Positions 1 through 7,314 are shown, counted from the stretch's first letter. The stretch: 16,099 nt of DNA from SAR324 cluster bacterium (GCA_002401295.1 NVSR01000016.1:1-16099); one strand, 5' to 3'. Notes: generated by a model from the letters alone, not told the origin. Numbers and translations: made by a program.

Positions 1-542
1 TGATCCTCACGGCTAATCCCAAATTGTTTGGCTAAGTTTTCTGCCGTTTGGGGCATCGCATCGGTCCCATATTGCTCTGCCATCAGCTTGTTGATAAATC
101 TCCAGCCCATGGTGGTATCGAACATTTCAGTGGAACGGGAGAAGGCAGAGGTCGCTTTACCCATGACAAAAGGGGCGCGTGACATACTTTCCACTCCACC
201 AGCAATCATGAGGTCCGCTTCGTCAGCTTTAATCGCACGAGCTGCCGTACCCAGAGCATTCATACCAGAACCGCAGAGTCGGTTGACTGTACTACCAGGT
301 ACAGTCTGAGGCAGGCCTGCTAGCAGTAGGGACATACGCGCGACATTGCGGTTGTCCTCGCCTGCTTGATTAGCACAGCCCAAAATAACGTCATCTACAG
401 CCTCCCAATCAATGCCTTTGTTGCGTTCCATCAAAGCTCTCAGGGGCACTGCGGCTAGATCATCGGCTCTTACAGAAGAGAGAGAGCCACCGTAGCGGCC
501 TACCGGTGTGCGAACAGAGTCGCAGATAAATACATCGGTCAT
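1..542 (-). CDS. pcaF: 3-oxoadipyl-CoA thiolase (PcaF/PaaJ type), 3' part cut by window edge
   Basis: Thiolase that cleaves 3-oxoadipyl-CoA with CoA to succinyl-CoA and acetyl-CoA, the last step of the beta-ketoadipate and phenylacetate pathways. The 180 visible residues of an expected ~400 begin MTDVFICDSVRTPVGRYGG and follow PaaJ/PcaF almost residue for residue, including DDVILGCANQAGEDNRNVAR. The acylated nucleophile is Cys90 in NRLCGSGMNAL; GGVESMSRAPFVMGKA follows near residues 120-135. The catalytic His and second Cys lie beyond the window. The ATG at 540-542 has an AGGA ribosome site just upstream. It is the last visible gene of the kamA-like/pcaI/pcaJ/aminotransferase operon, 51 bases after the aminotransferase stop. 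A generic acetoacetyl-CoA thiolase is less likely, given the PaaJ-like residues and the PcaIJ neighbours. Confidence 0.93.
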   Translation of the reverse strand, partial: MTDVFICDSVRTPVGRYGGSLSSVRADDLAAVPLRALMERNKGIDWEAVDDVILGCANQAGEDNRNVARMSLLLAGLPQTVPGSTVNRLCGSGMNALGTAARAIKADEADLMIAGGVESMSRAPFVMGKATSAFSRSTEMFDTTMGWRFINKLMAEQYGTDAMPQTAENLAKQFGISRED

Positions 543-593
543 TTTTTTCCTGGTTAATTTTAGAGTCTTGATTCATGAAAGTGGAGGTGCCTG

Positions 594-1931
594 TTATAGA
601 AGTGGTTTGATCTTTTTGAACCCTTTCAGCATCGCCTCACTGAGGTGATCGATCTCTTTTACCGTCATAGCAGTAGAAAGTGTGGCTGTACAAGTATTGA
701 TCATCATGCAGCCTTCATCGTAGAGGTAATCAATCAGGGTCTTGATCAATCCGGATGTTTTTGTATCCATGTAGGCTTCCCGATAATTTTGAGGAGCTTC
801 CGCTTTCAAATGAATACGGAACATGGATCCCGCTCCCGTGACACAGGCAGGAATATCCGCAATTTTAATTGCCTGCTCAATCTGTTGTCGGGCTTTATCG
901 GCCAAGTGATTCAATTGAGTTACAGCGGACTGATCAAAGAGTTCCATGGCTATTAGTCCTGCCGTCATGGTGATTGGATTGGCAGAGAAGGTGCCGGAAT
1001 GGGGCAACAACATTTTCCCCTCTGAGGGGTCCAATACCTTCATCACATCAGTACGACCAGCCAAGGCTCCTGCGGGAAAACCACCACCGATGATTTTACC
1101 CATGGATGTCAGATCTGGCCGAACACTGTAATTTTCCTGGGATCCGCCATAATAGTTGCGGAAGGTGATGACTTCATCGAAAACCAGCAGGGAGTCGTTC
1201 TTCCGAGTCCAGAGGTAGAGTGCTTTGATAAACTCTTCAGAAGCGGGTGCGAGGCAGACGCGGTGAGGTAGTGGGTCAATGATGATACAAGCTAGCTCAT
1301 CGGCATATTGATCCAAAATCGCAAGAGCACGAGTGGGATCGTTAAAGGGGATAATGACTACATCATTCAGGACGGATTCGGGTGTACCGTAAGCAACGGG
1401 TACACTAGCCGGTTTATCGCGGTCTCCCCAGTTGTCCGGGCTGGCAGTCTGGCTGACTTCAGCAAAATCGTAACTACCGTGATAGGCCCCTTCCACCTTG
1501 GCTATTTTCGATTTTCCCGTATAGGCACGAGCGGCTTTGATCATTGCCATGACGGCTTCCGTACCGGAATTGACAAAGCGTATTTTTTCAAAACCAGGTG
1601 CCCTTCCACACAATAGTTGGGCATAACGAAGTTCCACTTCAGTACCCATGGTAAAGGCTGTTCCACGCTGCAACTGTTCCGTGACAGCCTGGACGATTGC
1701 CGGATGAGTATGACCATGAATCAGGGATGCCATATTATTGGCGAAGTCGATACGCTGTATCCCCTCAATATCTGTGACATAACAGCCTTCTGCCTTTGCA
1801 GCATAGTGGGGATGAGGCCGGCGAAAAATAGTGTTTCGGCTGACACCTCCGGGTAATACTTCACAGGCTTGTTGGAAAAGATCTTTACTGGAGGCTTTGC
1901 TCTGATTGGCTACCGTAAGATCTTGTTTCAT
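594..1931 (-). CDS. Class III (GSAM-like) aminotransferase, candidate 3-aminoadipate transaminase
   Basis: PLP-dependent fold-type I aminotransferase of 445 residues in the glutamate-1-semialdehyde aminomutase/beta-transaminase branch. Visible landmarks are NSGTEA (121-126) for the cofactor phosphate, Asp252 in VFDEV for the pyridine nitrogen, Lys279 in SMGKIIGGG for the Schiff base, and HSGTF (311-315). The segment LTSMGKIIGGGFPAGAL and the HSGTF-x4-TMTAG block resemble the beta-phenylalanine aminotransferase of Variovorax, and the Arg in SRNTIF (Arg32) matches an active-site Arg of that enzyme. The usual EPxxG loop reads DPLPHRVCLAP. The start overlaps the pcaJ stop by four bases (ATGA), so translation is probably coupled. 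Placed between an aminomutase and PcaIJ, the inferred job is 3-aminoadipate plus an oxo acid to 3-oxoadipate. It is unlikely to be the haem enzyme HemL, given the operon and the divergent loops. Family certain, substrate inferred. Confidence 0.88.
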   Translation of the reverse strand: MKQDLTVANQSKASSKDLFQQACEVLPGGVSRNTIFRRPHPHYAAKAEGCYVTDIEGIQRIDFANNMASLIHGHTHPAIVQAVTEQLQRGTAFTMGTEVELRYAQLLCGRAPGFEKIRFVNSGTEAVMAMIKAARAYTGKSKIAKVEGAYHGSYDFAEVSQTASPDNWGDRDKPASVPVAYGTPESVLNDVVIIPFNDPTRALAILDQYADELACIIIDPLPHRVCLAPASEEFIKALYLWTRKNDSLLVFDEVITFRNYYGGSQENYSVRPDLTSMGKIIGGGFPAGALAGRTDVMKVLDPSEGKMLLPHSGTFSANPITMTAGLIAMELFDQSAVTQLNHLADKARQQIEQAIKIADIPACVTGAGSMFRIHLKAEAPQNYREAYMDTKTSGLIKTLIDYLYDEGCMMINTCTATLSTAMTVKEIDHLSEAMLKGFKKIKPLL

Positions 1932-2596
1932 TTGTTTCCTTTTAAGATCAGAGGGGCTTCCGTTCTCTCCTGAACATAATCAAAGCTGATACCTGGAGCC
2001 AGTTCCTTTAATACCAAGCCTTCCGGGGTGACATCAATCACGGCCAGATTAGTGAAAATGCGACTCACTACCCCTTTTCCAGTCAGGGGATAGCTACAGG
2101 ATTTGACAATTTTTGGATCACCATGTTTTGTCGTATGCTGGGTAATGACAAAGATAGTTTTGACACCAGCTACCAAATCCATGGCTCCACCAACGGCGGG
2201 AATCGCATCAGCAGCTCCCGTGGACCAATTGGCTAAATCCCCTTCACAGGAAACTTGCATGGCCCCAAGGATGCAAATATCTATATGCTGACCACGAATC
2301 ATGGCAAAGCTATCAGCATGATGAAAATAAGCCGCACCGGGAATAGCCGTGATCGATTTTTTTCCTGCGTTGATTAGTTCGGTGATCTCTTCTCCGACAG
2401 CAGGGGGGGGCCCCATGCCTAACAGACCATTCTCAGTGTGATAAATCACTTCTCGACCAGCGGGCACGAATTGAGCCGCCATCTCGGGAATCCCAATGCC
2501 CAGATTGACATAGGCTCCATCAGGGATGTCCAGAGCTGCTCGTTGAGCCATCTGTTCACGAGTCCAGCCCTTCAGGGCTTCAGTTTTAGTATTCAT
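1928..2596 (-). CDS. pcaJ: 3-oxoadipate CoA-transferase subunit B
   Basis: Beta subunit of a family I CoA-transferase, 222 residues, the normal length for PcaJ/ScoB/AtoA. It carries the catalytic glutamate, Glu55, in HTENGLLGMG, which forms the glutamyl-CoA thioester. NLGIGIPE near residue 31 and GGAMDLVAG near 136 are also typical. With PcaI it moves CoA from succinyl-CoA to 3-oxoadipate. A strong GGAGG-type ribosome site lies within the end of pcaI, and the two genes overlap by four bases (2593-2596), as expected for an obligate heteromer. The coding strand contains a run of eight C (plus-strand G8 at 2403-2410) encoding Pro-Pro-Pro-Ala. An acetoacetate-specific transferase is possible from this subunit alone; the PcaF neighbour and the PcaI resemblance favour 3-oxoadipate. 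Confidence 0.92.
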   Translation of the reverse strand: MNTKTEALKGWTREQMAQRAALDIPDGAYVNLGIGIPEMAAQFVPAGREVIYHTENGLLGMGPPPAVGEEITELINAGKKSITAIPGAAYFHHADSFAMIRGQHIDICILGAMQVSCEGDLANWSTGAADAIPAVGGAMDLVAGVKTIFVITQHTTKHGDPKIVKSCSYPLTGKGVVSRIFTNLAVIDVTPEGLVLKELAPGISFDYVQERTEAPLILKGNK

Positions 2597-3303
2597 GGAT
2601 AGCTCCTTCCCTCTTTCACCAGTTTCGACTCCAGGGCAGGATCGCTGACGGTGGTGATGCGATTAACAAAAATACCAGGTGTGATTACAGTTTCCGGGTC
2701 AATGGCTCCAACTTCTACTATTTTTCCGGCTTGAACGATTGTGCTGTTCGCGGCCATACACATAATGGGACCGAAGTTCCGGGCTGTTTTGTTATAAATA
2801 AGATTACCATATCGATCAGCTTGTTCGGCCTTAATCAACGCAAAATCAGCGGTCAGGCCATACTCCATCACATAGGTACGGTCGCCAAAAATTCGAGATT
2901 CTTTTCCTTCCGCCAAGGGAGTATTGACTGAAGTAGGGGTATAGAAAGCGGGAATTCCAGCACCACCAGCTCGAATCCGTTCAGCCAGGGTTCCCTGAGG
3001 AACCAGCTCCAGCTCAATTTTTCCACGGCGATATAAATCGGGAAAAACCGTAGAGTTGGCAGTTCGGGGGAATGAACAGATCATCTTACTGACCTGCTCA
3101 TTTTCAATGAGTGCGGCGAGTCCTACATGACCGCTGCCCGTATTATTGTTAATTACAGTTAAATTTTTGGCACCTTGGTCGATTAGGGCGTGAATCAACT
3201 CAATTGGACTACCGGCTTCACCGAAACCTCCAATCATAATGGTTGCGCCATCCTTGATGTCCGCGACCGCCGCTGCTACCGATTCTATTCTTTTATCTAT
3301 CAT
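2593..3303 (-). CDS. pcaI: 3-oxoadipate CoA-transferase subunit A
   Basis: Alpha subunit of the same CoA-transferase, 236 residues. The family signature GGFGEAGSP is at 25-33. The protein tracks Pseudomonas PcaI along most of its length: SNN/INNNTGSG region at 51-58, CSFPR at 76-80, KIELELVPQGTLAERI at 95-110, ADFALIKAEQADRYGNL at 152-168 and ARNFGPIMCMAA at 174-185. This is closer to PcaI than to the acetoacetate enzyme AtoD as I remember them. The start at 3303 has only an A-rich, weak ribosome site and lies 71 bases downstream of the aminomutase stop, with no evident terminator between. No ring-cleavage pca genes (pcaB, C, D, H, G) are visible, so 3-oxoadipate must come from another source, plausibly the neighbouring aminomutase and aminotransferase. 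Confidence 0.93.
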   Translation of the reverse strand: MIDKRIESVAAAVADIKDGATIMIGGFGEAGSPIELIHALIDQGAKNLTVINNNTGSGHVGLAALIENEQVSKMICSFPRTANSTVFPDLYRRGKIELELVPQGTLAERIRAGGAGIPAFYTPTSVNTPLAEGKESRIFGDRTYVMEYGLTADFALIKAEQADRYGNLIYNKTARNFGPIMCMAANSTIVQAGKIVEVGAIDPETVITPGIFVNRITTVSDPALESKLVKEGRSYP

Positions 3304-3373
3304 CTTTTTTTCTAGTCTGAAATTCGGTCCTCAACAGTTTGAGTCCTATGAAATAATAGCTTATGAAGGAAAA

Positions 3374-4963
3374 TTATCGATTTTGCAGTGCTGCGACTAA
3401 GGATTCTTCAATCTCTTTTAATTCGTCTTCGAAAAAATATTTATCCGTATCAAAGGGCTTGAGCAGTTCCACCGTATTTTCCTGTTCATCGTATTTTGCG
3501 AGGAACACCTTATCCATCCACTCCATATTTCTGGCTTCGACAAACTTCAAAGCAAAGGCCTTTTCACCATTCACCAGGGTTGTCCCAAGAATGGTGATTT
3601 TTCCAGCGGAAGACGTCATCGAAAGGTGTCTGGAAGGACGATTGATGGAGGACAGGGATCGATAAATTCTATTGAAAATCTTCTCCATTGCCGCGAGTGG
3701 GGCCGTGTAGTAATGGTGCTCTCCCGTGGGGCGCGCACAGTACATAGAATGGAAACCAATCAATAAAGTACTCAAGATATTTGCTAAATCGATCCAGTTC
3801 TGTGCGGAGCGCTCAATGTCTACATTGCCTTGTTTGTCCGTAAACAAACTGATGTGGTTCATCATCGGGCTTTGACTCCTCACGACCACACCGTGGGCTT
3901 GAAGTCGTCGAATCGCAGCAATCGTACTGGGATTTAAGAGCTCTCTGGGAGTGGAAAAGTGAGCCATCCAAGCTAGTTGAATACCATTTTCATGGAGTTT
4001 GTCAAAGAGTGCCAGCATCTTGTCATACTCACTACTCAGAATGATCTCAGGCTGGAAGGTGAGGGAGCGCGTGGCAAGACGAACCGTTTTAACATGTAAC
4101 AGGGCAGGATCTTCAATCAGTGGCCTCACATATTGCTCTAGCCTGTCTACGGGCATATAACCGCCGTCCCCTCCTGTAATCAGTAGGTCTGTTACTTCCG
4201 TATGAATCTTCAAATAATCGTGAATTTGCTTGATTTCCCGTTGGATGAACATATCCTCATCCCCTCGAACCTGTGCATGACGGAAGCAGTAGGTGCAGAA
4301 GGCAAAACAATTCTGAGTGGTCTTATCAAAAACCAGCTGACATTGGGGGTATTTGTGCTGACTGCCATCCAGAAACTCAATCTCACCTTGATCATTCTTA
4401 AACCAGGGCTTGTTCAGCTGCTGGTTGCCATCGTGAGGATTGGTTTGCTCCATATAATCCTCAACAATTTTTTTTCTTTCTTCAGGAGATGTGGAGTTGA
4501 GGTAGGCATTGCTTGTTTTTTCATTGATCATTCCCGGTTGTGGGAAAACCAGTTGAAAGAGGGAATCCTCTGCAAAACTGTCCCAATTGATGGCATTGAG
4601 TACATGTTTTGTCGCCAGGAAACGATAAACTTCAACGAAAAGCTCACGCTCGGGGATGAAACCCAGGTCAATAGCATTCTCTTTTAAAATCTCGATAACT
4701 TTCCTGAAACCAACCAGCCCTGAATAACGTTCCTGATCATTGAAAAGAAAGGGGGATGCTTCTACTAATCCAGAGTGTTGGGGGTAGGATGCCTGTAGTC
4801 TGGCCAGCAGGCCTACTGGCAAAAGCTTCTCATCCTCAATGATTTTCCGGATATCATCGGAATAATTGTATCGATCCATCATTTGCTGCACTGATGGTAT
4901 TTGAGCTGCTGTTTTAGCCTTACTTGAAGAGGAATCCATAGGTAGGTCTGTCGTGAGATTCAT
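3374..4963 (-). CDS. KamA-family radical SAM aminomutase, candidate 2-aminoadipate 2,3-aminomutase
   Basis: A 529-residue radical SAM/PLP enzyme homologous to lysine 2,3-aminomutase (LAM, ~416 residues), with about 95 extra N-terminal residues. The 4Fe-4S/SAM motif is CFAFCTYC: Cys219, Cys223, Cys226. GGD at 264-266 matches the LAM SGGD. Lys455 in SAGK corresponds to the LAM PLP lysine (K337), and Arg228, two residues after the last Cys, to the substrate-carboxylate Arg134. By hand alignment the epsilon-amino-binding aspartates D293 and D330 of LAM are replaced by Ala410 (with Arg411 adjacent) and Ser448. The zinc-binding C-terminal cysteines of clostridial LAM are absent. This argues against lysine and fits an acidic side chain, as in glutamate 2,3-aminomutase. 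As first gene of the operon with pcaIJ, the transaminase and pcaF, it probably makes 3-aminoadipate from 2-aminoadipate. The start is the first ATG; its ribosome site is weak, and Met9 is an alternative. Confidence 0.88.
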   Translation of the reverse strand: MNLTTDLPMDSSSSKAKTAAQIPSVQQMMDRYNYSDDIRKIIEDEKLLPVGLLARLQASYPQHSGLVEASPFLFNDQERYSGLVGFRKVIEILKENAIDLGFIPERELFVEVYRFLATKHVLNAINWDSFAEDSLFQLVFPQPGMINEKTSNAYLNSTSPEERKKIVEDYMEQTNPHDGNQQLNKPWFKNDQGEIEFLDGSQHKYPQCQLVFDKTTQNCFAFCTYCFRHAQVRGDEDMFIQREIKQIHDYLKIHTEVTDLLITGGDGGYMPVDRLEQYVRPLIEDPALLHVKTVRLATRSLTFQPEIILSSEYDKMLALFDKLHENGIQLAWMAHFSTPRELLNPSTIAAIRRLQAHGVVVRSQSPMMNHISLFTDKQGNVDIERSAQNWIDLANILSTLLIGFHSMYCARPTGEHHYYTAPLAAMEKIFNRIYRSLSSINRPSRHLSMTSSAGKITILGTTLVNGEKAFALKFVEARNMEWMDKVFLAKYDEQENTVELLKPFDTDKYFFEDELKEIEESLVAALQNR

Positions 4964-5030
4964 TGTGACTCATTCTCAATATTGTTTTTAAAATAATTGC
5001 TTGTTTTCATAGCCTTATCTGATGGTGCTT

Positions 5031-5059
5031 AACTTATGACTAGTACACGTATTTGTAAA
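5031..5059 (-). promoter_or_regulatory. Possible promoter of the aminomutase operon
   Basis: On the minus strand TTTACA (5059-5054) is followed after 17 bases by TAAGTT (5036-5031). The -35 matches five of six consensus bases, the -10 only three. Transcription would start about 70 bases upstream of the aminomutase ATG. A weak -10 fits a promoter that needs the LysR activator, but this is a pattern match only. Confidence 0.25.
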
Positions 5060-5076
5060 ATATTAAATTCTGATAG

Positions 5077-5156
5077 CTTCCATAGTTTTTACCTATATCT
5101 AAAGAGTCTGGTTTTCATTTGGGGATTACAAGGAATTCAATTGATATCTATGGAAG
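5077..5156. repeat. Inverted repeat, candidate LysR operator
   Basis: CTTCCATAG at 5077-5085 is exactly inverted as CTATGGAAG at 5148-5156, with 62 bases between. It lies upstream of both divergent genes, where LysR-type proteins usually bind at two separated sites. It may be chance; neither arm alone is a clean T-N11-A dyad. Confidence 0.3.
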
Positions 5157-5301
5157 ATTTATAGAGTATTGGCAGGAGATACTATTCTTTACAAAAAACA
5201 CTACAAAGGGCACGAAAGATCTCTCAGTCGCTCTGCTGTTTCGAGGTGACAAGAGGGGGGAATTTTCCTCAAGTTAGCGCCATTAACCTCAGGACACTAT
5301 T

Positions 5302-5306
5302 GGAGG
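5302..5306 (+). promoter_or_regulatory. Ribosome binding site deciding the LysR start
   Basis: GGAGG eight bases before the ATG at 5315. It fixes the LysR start there rather than at the in-frame ATG at 5246, because the protein then begins MDLRALKYFE, the usual N-terminus of the family. Confidence 0.75.
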
Positions 5307-5314
5307 AATTACCC

Positions 5315-6169
5315 ATGGATTTACGAGCACTTAAATATTTTGAGACGGTCTTTGAGACTCGTAGTGTCAGCGCTGCAGCACGGCAGAGTCATATCTCTCA
5401 GCCTTCGATCAGCTCTGCAATTCAACAGTTGGAGCAAAGCCTGGATGTACAGCTTTTTATACGTCATCACAGAGGGGTGACACCCACCAGTGCGGCCGAT
5501 CGACTTTACCCACTTTCGAAGAAGCTGACTGGTGATGCTAAGGGGATTCTCAAAATATTTCATGAAAAAACCGCACCCGTTCCTCTTTGCCTTGGTCTGA
5601 TGCGTTCACTGGGAGCACAACGTATGAGCCTGCTGTTAAAGGAGCTAGTCAATGCGATTGCAAATCTGGAGTTGACATTGGTTAATCCCGAGGAAAACTG
5701 CGATGCTCGCATTGTGTCATCCAGCACTGTGAGTATCAAAGAGGCTTTTGAACCCATCTGGGAGGATCGTTATCAGCTAGCTCTGCCCCGCAACTATCCC
5801 CTGAGCTTCAAAAAGGAGATCCTATTGAGTGACCTGGATGAGCTACCTTTTATTAATCGAGCTCCCTGTGATGCGATTGATCAGCTCAAAGACGCAATGA
5901 AGGAGTTACAGATAGCCTTTCAGACACGGGCAAACATCCGTACCATAGAATATGCTCAAGCTTTGGTCAGTGCCGGGGTGGGAGCGGCTATTTTGCCGAA
6001 TTGGGAGGAGATTAGGGCGACCGATGATATCGTATTGCGGCCGATTAGTGATTTATCATTAAATCAGACAATCGGACTGGCCTACAATCGGACGAAAAGA
6101 TTGGATCCCCTGCTGCAAACGACCATTGAACTCTGTCGAGATTATCGGTCGAGAGCAGGCAGAAAGTGA
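5315..6169 (+). CDS. LysR-type transcriptional regulator
   Basis: A 284-residue LysR-family regulator. The N-terminal winged helix-turn-helix (about 1-62) is typical: FETVFETRSVSAAAR, then SQPSISSAIQQLEQSL with the recognition helix at about 28-40, and LFIRHHRGVTPTSA. The rest is the effector-binding domain, with ALVSAGVGAAILPNW near residue 220. It diverges from the aminomutase operon, so the likely targets are that operon and itself, and the likely inducer is a pathway intermediate such as 2- or 3-aminoadipate or 3-oxoadipate (inference). An intrinsic-terminator-like hairpin lies at 6339-6379. The last ~25 codons recur as a relic at 11888-11987 next to the ALDH gene. Confidence 0.92.
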   Translation: MDLRALKYFETVFETRSVSAAARQSHISQPSISSAIQQLEQSLDVQLFIRHHRGVTPTSAADRLYPLSKKLTGDAKGILKIFHEKTAPVPLCLGLMRSLGAQRMSLLLKELVNAIANLELTLVNPEENCDARIVSSSTVSIKEAFEPIWEDRYQLALPRNYPLSFKKEILLSDLDELPFINRAPCDAIDQLKDAMKELQIAFQTRANIRTIEYAQALVSAGVGAAILPNWEEIRATDDIVLRPISDLSLNQTIGLAYNRTKRLDPLLQTTIELCRDYRSRAGRK

Positions 6170-6211
6170 TTTCAGGGCTAAGGGGAGTTCTGTTCCCCAG
6201 TTCAGAGTATT
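6093..6211 (+). repeat. Direct repeat copy 1: LysR 3' end joined to an ALDH 3'-end relic
   Basis: This segment aligns in the same orientation with 11911-12061. The first part (about 75 bases from 6103) matches at roughly 64 positions. After a gap, the 31 bases at 6181-6211 match 12031-12061 at about 27 positions. Here the LysR end is intact and the ALDH end is a fragment; in copy 2 it is the reverse. Copy 1 lacks about 34 bases present in copy 2, the very end of the ALDH reading frame. Confidence 0.8.
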
Positions 6212-6213
6212 TA
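6181..6213 (-). pseudogene. Relic of the 3' end of an ALDH7 gene
   Basis: The minus strand reads NTLNWGTELPLA, against NTINWGTELPLA at residues 490-501 of the intact ALDH at 12003-13529. No further ALDH sequence is recognisable upstream, and the final residues are lost. The motif is specific to the C-terminus of antiquitin-type dehydrogenases, so chance is unlikely. It shows that an ALDH gene once ended convergently against this LysR gene. Confidence 0.75.
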
Positions 6214-6338
6214 TAAAAATATTGTTTAATACCAATAGTTCAACCTGTTTTTGTCTTGAAGTTATCAGGAGGAAGGCGTGCATGTCATTGTTCAAAAAAT
6301 TATCCCCTACTTTTACGGGATGTCGAAAAGCGTCATGA

Positions 6339-6379
6339 GTTCTATTTTCTGATGGAGTAAAATAGAACAGTGTTTTTTT
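6339..6379 (+). terminator. Likely intrinsic terminator after LysR
   Basis: A perfect 10-base-pair stem, GTTCTATTTT (6339-6348) with AAAATAGAAC (6359-6368), a 10-base loop, then seven T at 6373-6379. The stem is AT-rich and four bases separate it from the T run, so efficiency is uncertain. Confidence 0.55.
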
Positions 6380-6380
6380 C

Positions 6381-6439
6381 TTGACGATGTTACGAATCTG
6401 GCCTAATTTTTGTTCATCTTAATGGATACATTAATGTAT
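6381..6439 (+). promoter_or_regulatory. Possible GntR-gene promoter with palindromic operator
   Basis: TTGACG at 6381-6386 is followed after 17 bases by a poor -10, TAATTT (6404-6409). Downstream lies a perfect 14-base palindrome, ATACATTAATGTAT (6426-6439), 53 bases before the GntR start. Palindromes of this size and AT character are common operators of FCD-type GntR repressors, so autoregulation is plausible. Together with the relic and terminator this accounts for the gene-free stretch 6170-6492. Confidence 0.35.
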
Positions 6440-6492
6440 TTTTTACGCCGGACTAGCTGCCATTCAATAATTTAATCGCTCCTTTCACATCC

Positions 6493-7182
6493 ATGGCAAA
6501 AGAAAACTTAGAAGAATTCGCTTATCGTTCGATTATTCGACTGATTTTAAAAAATAAATTTAAACCAGGTGATTTTTTACTGGAGATTGAATTAGCGGAA
6601 ACTTTGAAATTGAGCAGGACTCCTGTCCGTCATGCTTTGGGAAGGTTGGTGGGCGAAGGTTTTTTGGAAAAGAGAAAAAAGAAGGGATGTTTGATATCAG
6701 TTCCCACCTCTGAAGATGCTAAACATGTCTTTTTCGCTAGGGAGAACCTCGAAGGACTGACCGCAACTTCAGCGGCAATGTATGCAACAGAAGATGATAT
6801 CATTGAGCTAAGAACGATTCTTGAAAAAGAAAAAAAGGCACTCGTAACTTATAATAAAGAAGATTATTCTACGACCAATGAGGACTTCCATTTAGGAATC
6901 GCCAGAATGAGTCGTAATATCTATTTGGAAAAATACTGTCGAAATATTTTTTGGCGTTCCAATATTTATATCTTCTTTTTCGATAATTATTATACGCAAC
7001 CGACTTCCATTGATGAGCAGTATACACCGGACCAGCATATTCAGATTGTCGATGCTATTGCGGAACATGATGCTGAAAAAGCAGGTGAATTGATGAGGCA
7101 GCATATTCATTTTACATATGCCATGCTGTTTACTCCCTGGAATGTGAAAAAAAAAGCAATTAGATCAACGCATAGCTTATAG
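6493..7182 (+). CDS. GntR-family regulator, FCD (FadR) subfamily
   Basis: A 229-residue GntR regulator. The winged helix (about 8-70) contains AETLKLSRTPVRHALGRLVGEGFLEKR, the hallmark of the family; the C-terminal FCD effector domain (about 75-212) has FH at 132-133, QH with His182 and QH with His204 in the usual metal/ligand positions. The Asp normally four residues before the first of these His is Asn129 here. It precedes the ABC transporter genes in the same direction, so it probably controls them. Candidate operators are the palindrome at 6426-6439, the dyad at 7319-7337, and the tandem TNGTNNNACNA boxes at 13607-13629 ahead of the ALDH gene. No good ribosome site precedes the ATG. Ligand unknown; an amino acid or dicarboxylate is expected from the context. 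Confidence 0.9.
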   Translation: MAKENLEEFAYRSIIRLILKNKFKPGDFLLEIELAETLKLSRTPVRHALGRLVGEGFLEKRKKKGCLISVPTSEDAKHVFFARENLEGLTATSAAMYATEDDIIELRTILEKEKKALVTYNKEDYSTTNEDFHLGIARMSRNIYLEKYCRNIFWRSNIYIFFFDNYYTQPTSIDEQYTPDQHIQIVDAIAEHDAEKAGELMRQHIHFTYAMLFTPWNVKKKAIRSTHSL

Positions 7183-7314
7183 GCTCTATGGATTGCCCCG
7201 TTATCATCGAATAGAGCTATGCGCAAAACAAATATCCCAACGGTAATTCCGCTCATATCCTCATTGCTGGAATCTCAAGAATAATTTCGTCTCAGTAATC
7301 AAGAATAAGACATT

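Larger units (their letters stand above)
4964..5314. promoter_or_regulatory. Divergent control region between the aminomutase operon and the LysR gene
   Basis: About 350 AT-rich bases without a credible gene, between two divergently transcribed genes. This is the classic arrangement in which a LysR-type regulator controls itself and the operon facing away from it. Contents visible: a possible minus-strand promoter (5031-5059), a widely spaced inverted repeat (5077-5085 with 5148-5156), and the LysR ribosome site at 5302-5306. An upstream in-frame ATG at 5246 exists but has no conserved coding content after it. Confidence 0.6.

Noticed and set aside
594..1931. Annotation as glutamate-1-semialdehyde 2,1-aminomutase (HemL)
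   Set aside because: The fold matches, but the altered EPxxG loop, the closer resemblance to beta-transaminases and the pcaIJ operon argue against a role in haem synthesis.
3374..4963. A lysine-to-beta-lysine fermentation operon
   Set aside because: No kamDE, kdd, kce or kal genes are present, and the lysine side-chain aspartates are missing from the mutase.
5246..5314. N-terminal extension of the LysR protein from an upstream ATG
   Set aside because: The extension has no family similarity, and the ATG at 5315 has a strong GGAGG site and gives the standard LysR N-terminus.
7169..7223. Inverted repeat CGCATAGCT/AGCTATGCG across the GntR stop codon as a terminator
   Set aside because: The loop is about 37 bases and no T run follows, so it is not a convincing terminator.
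7219..7284. A 21-codon reading frame that could be a leader peptide before the transporter
   Set aside because: It has no ribosome site, ends well before the hairpins, and shows no run of a regulatory codon.
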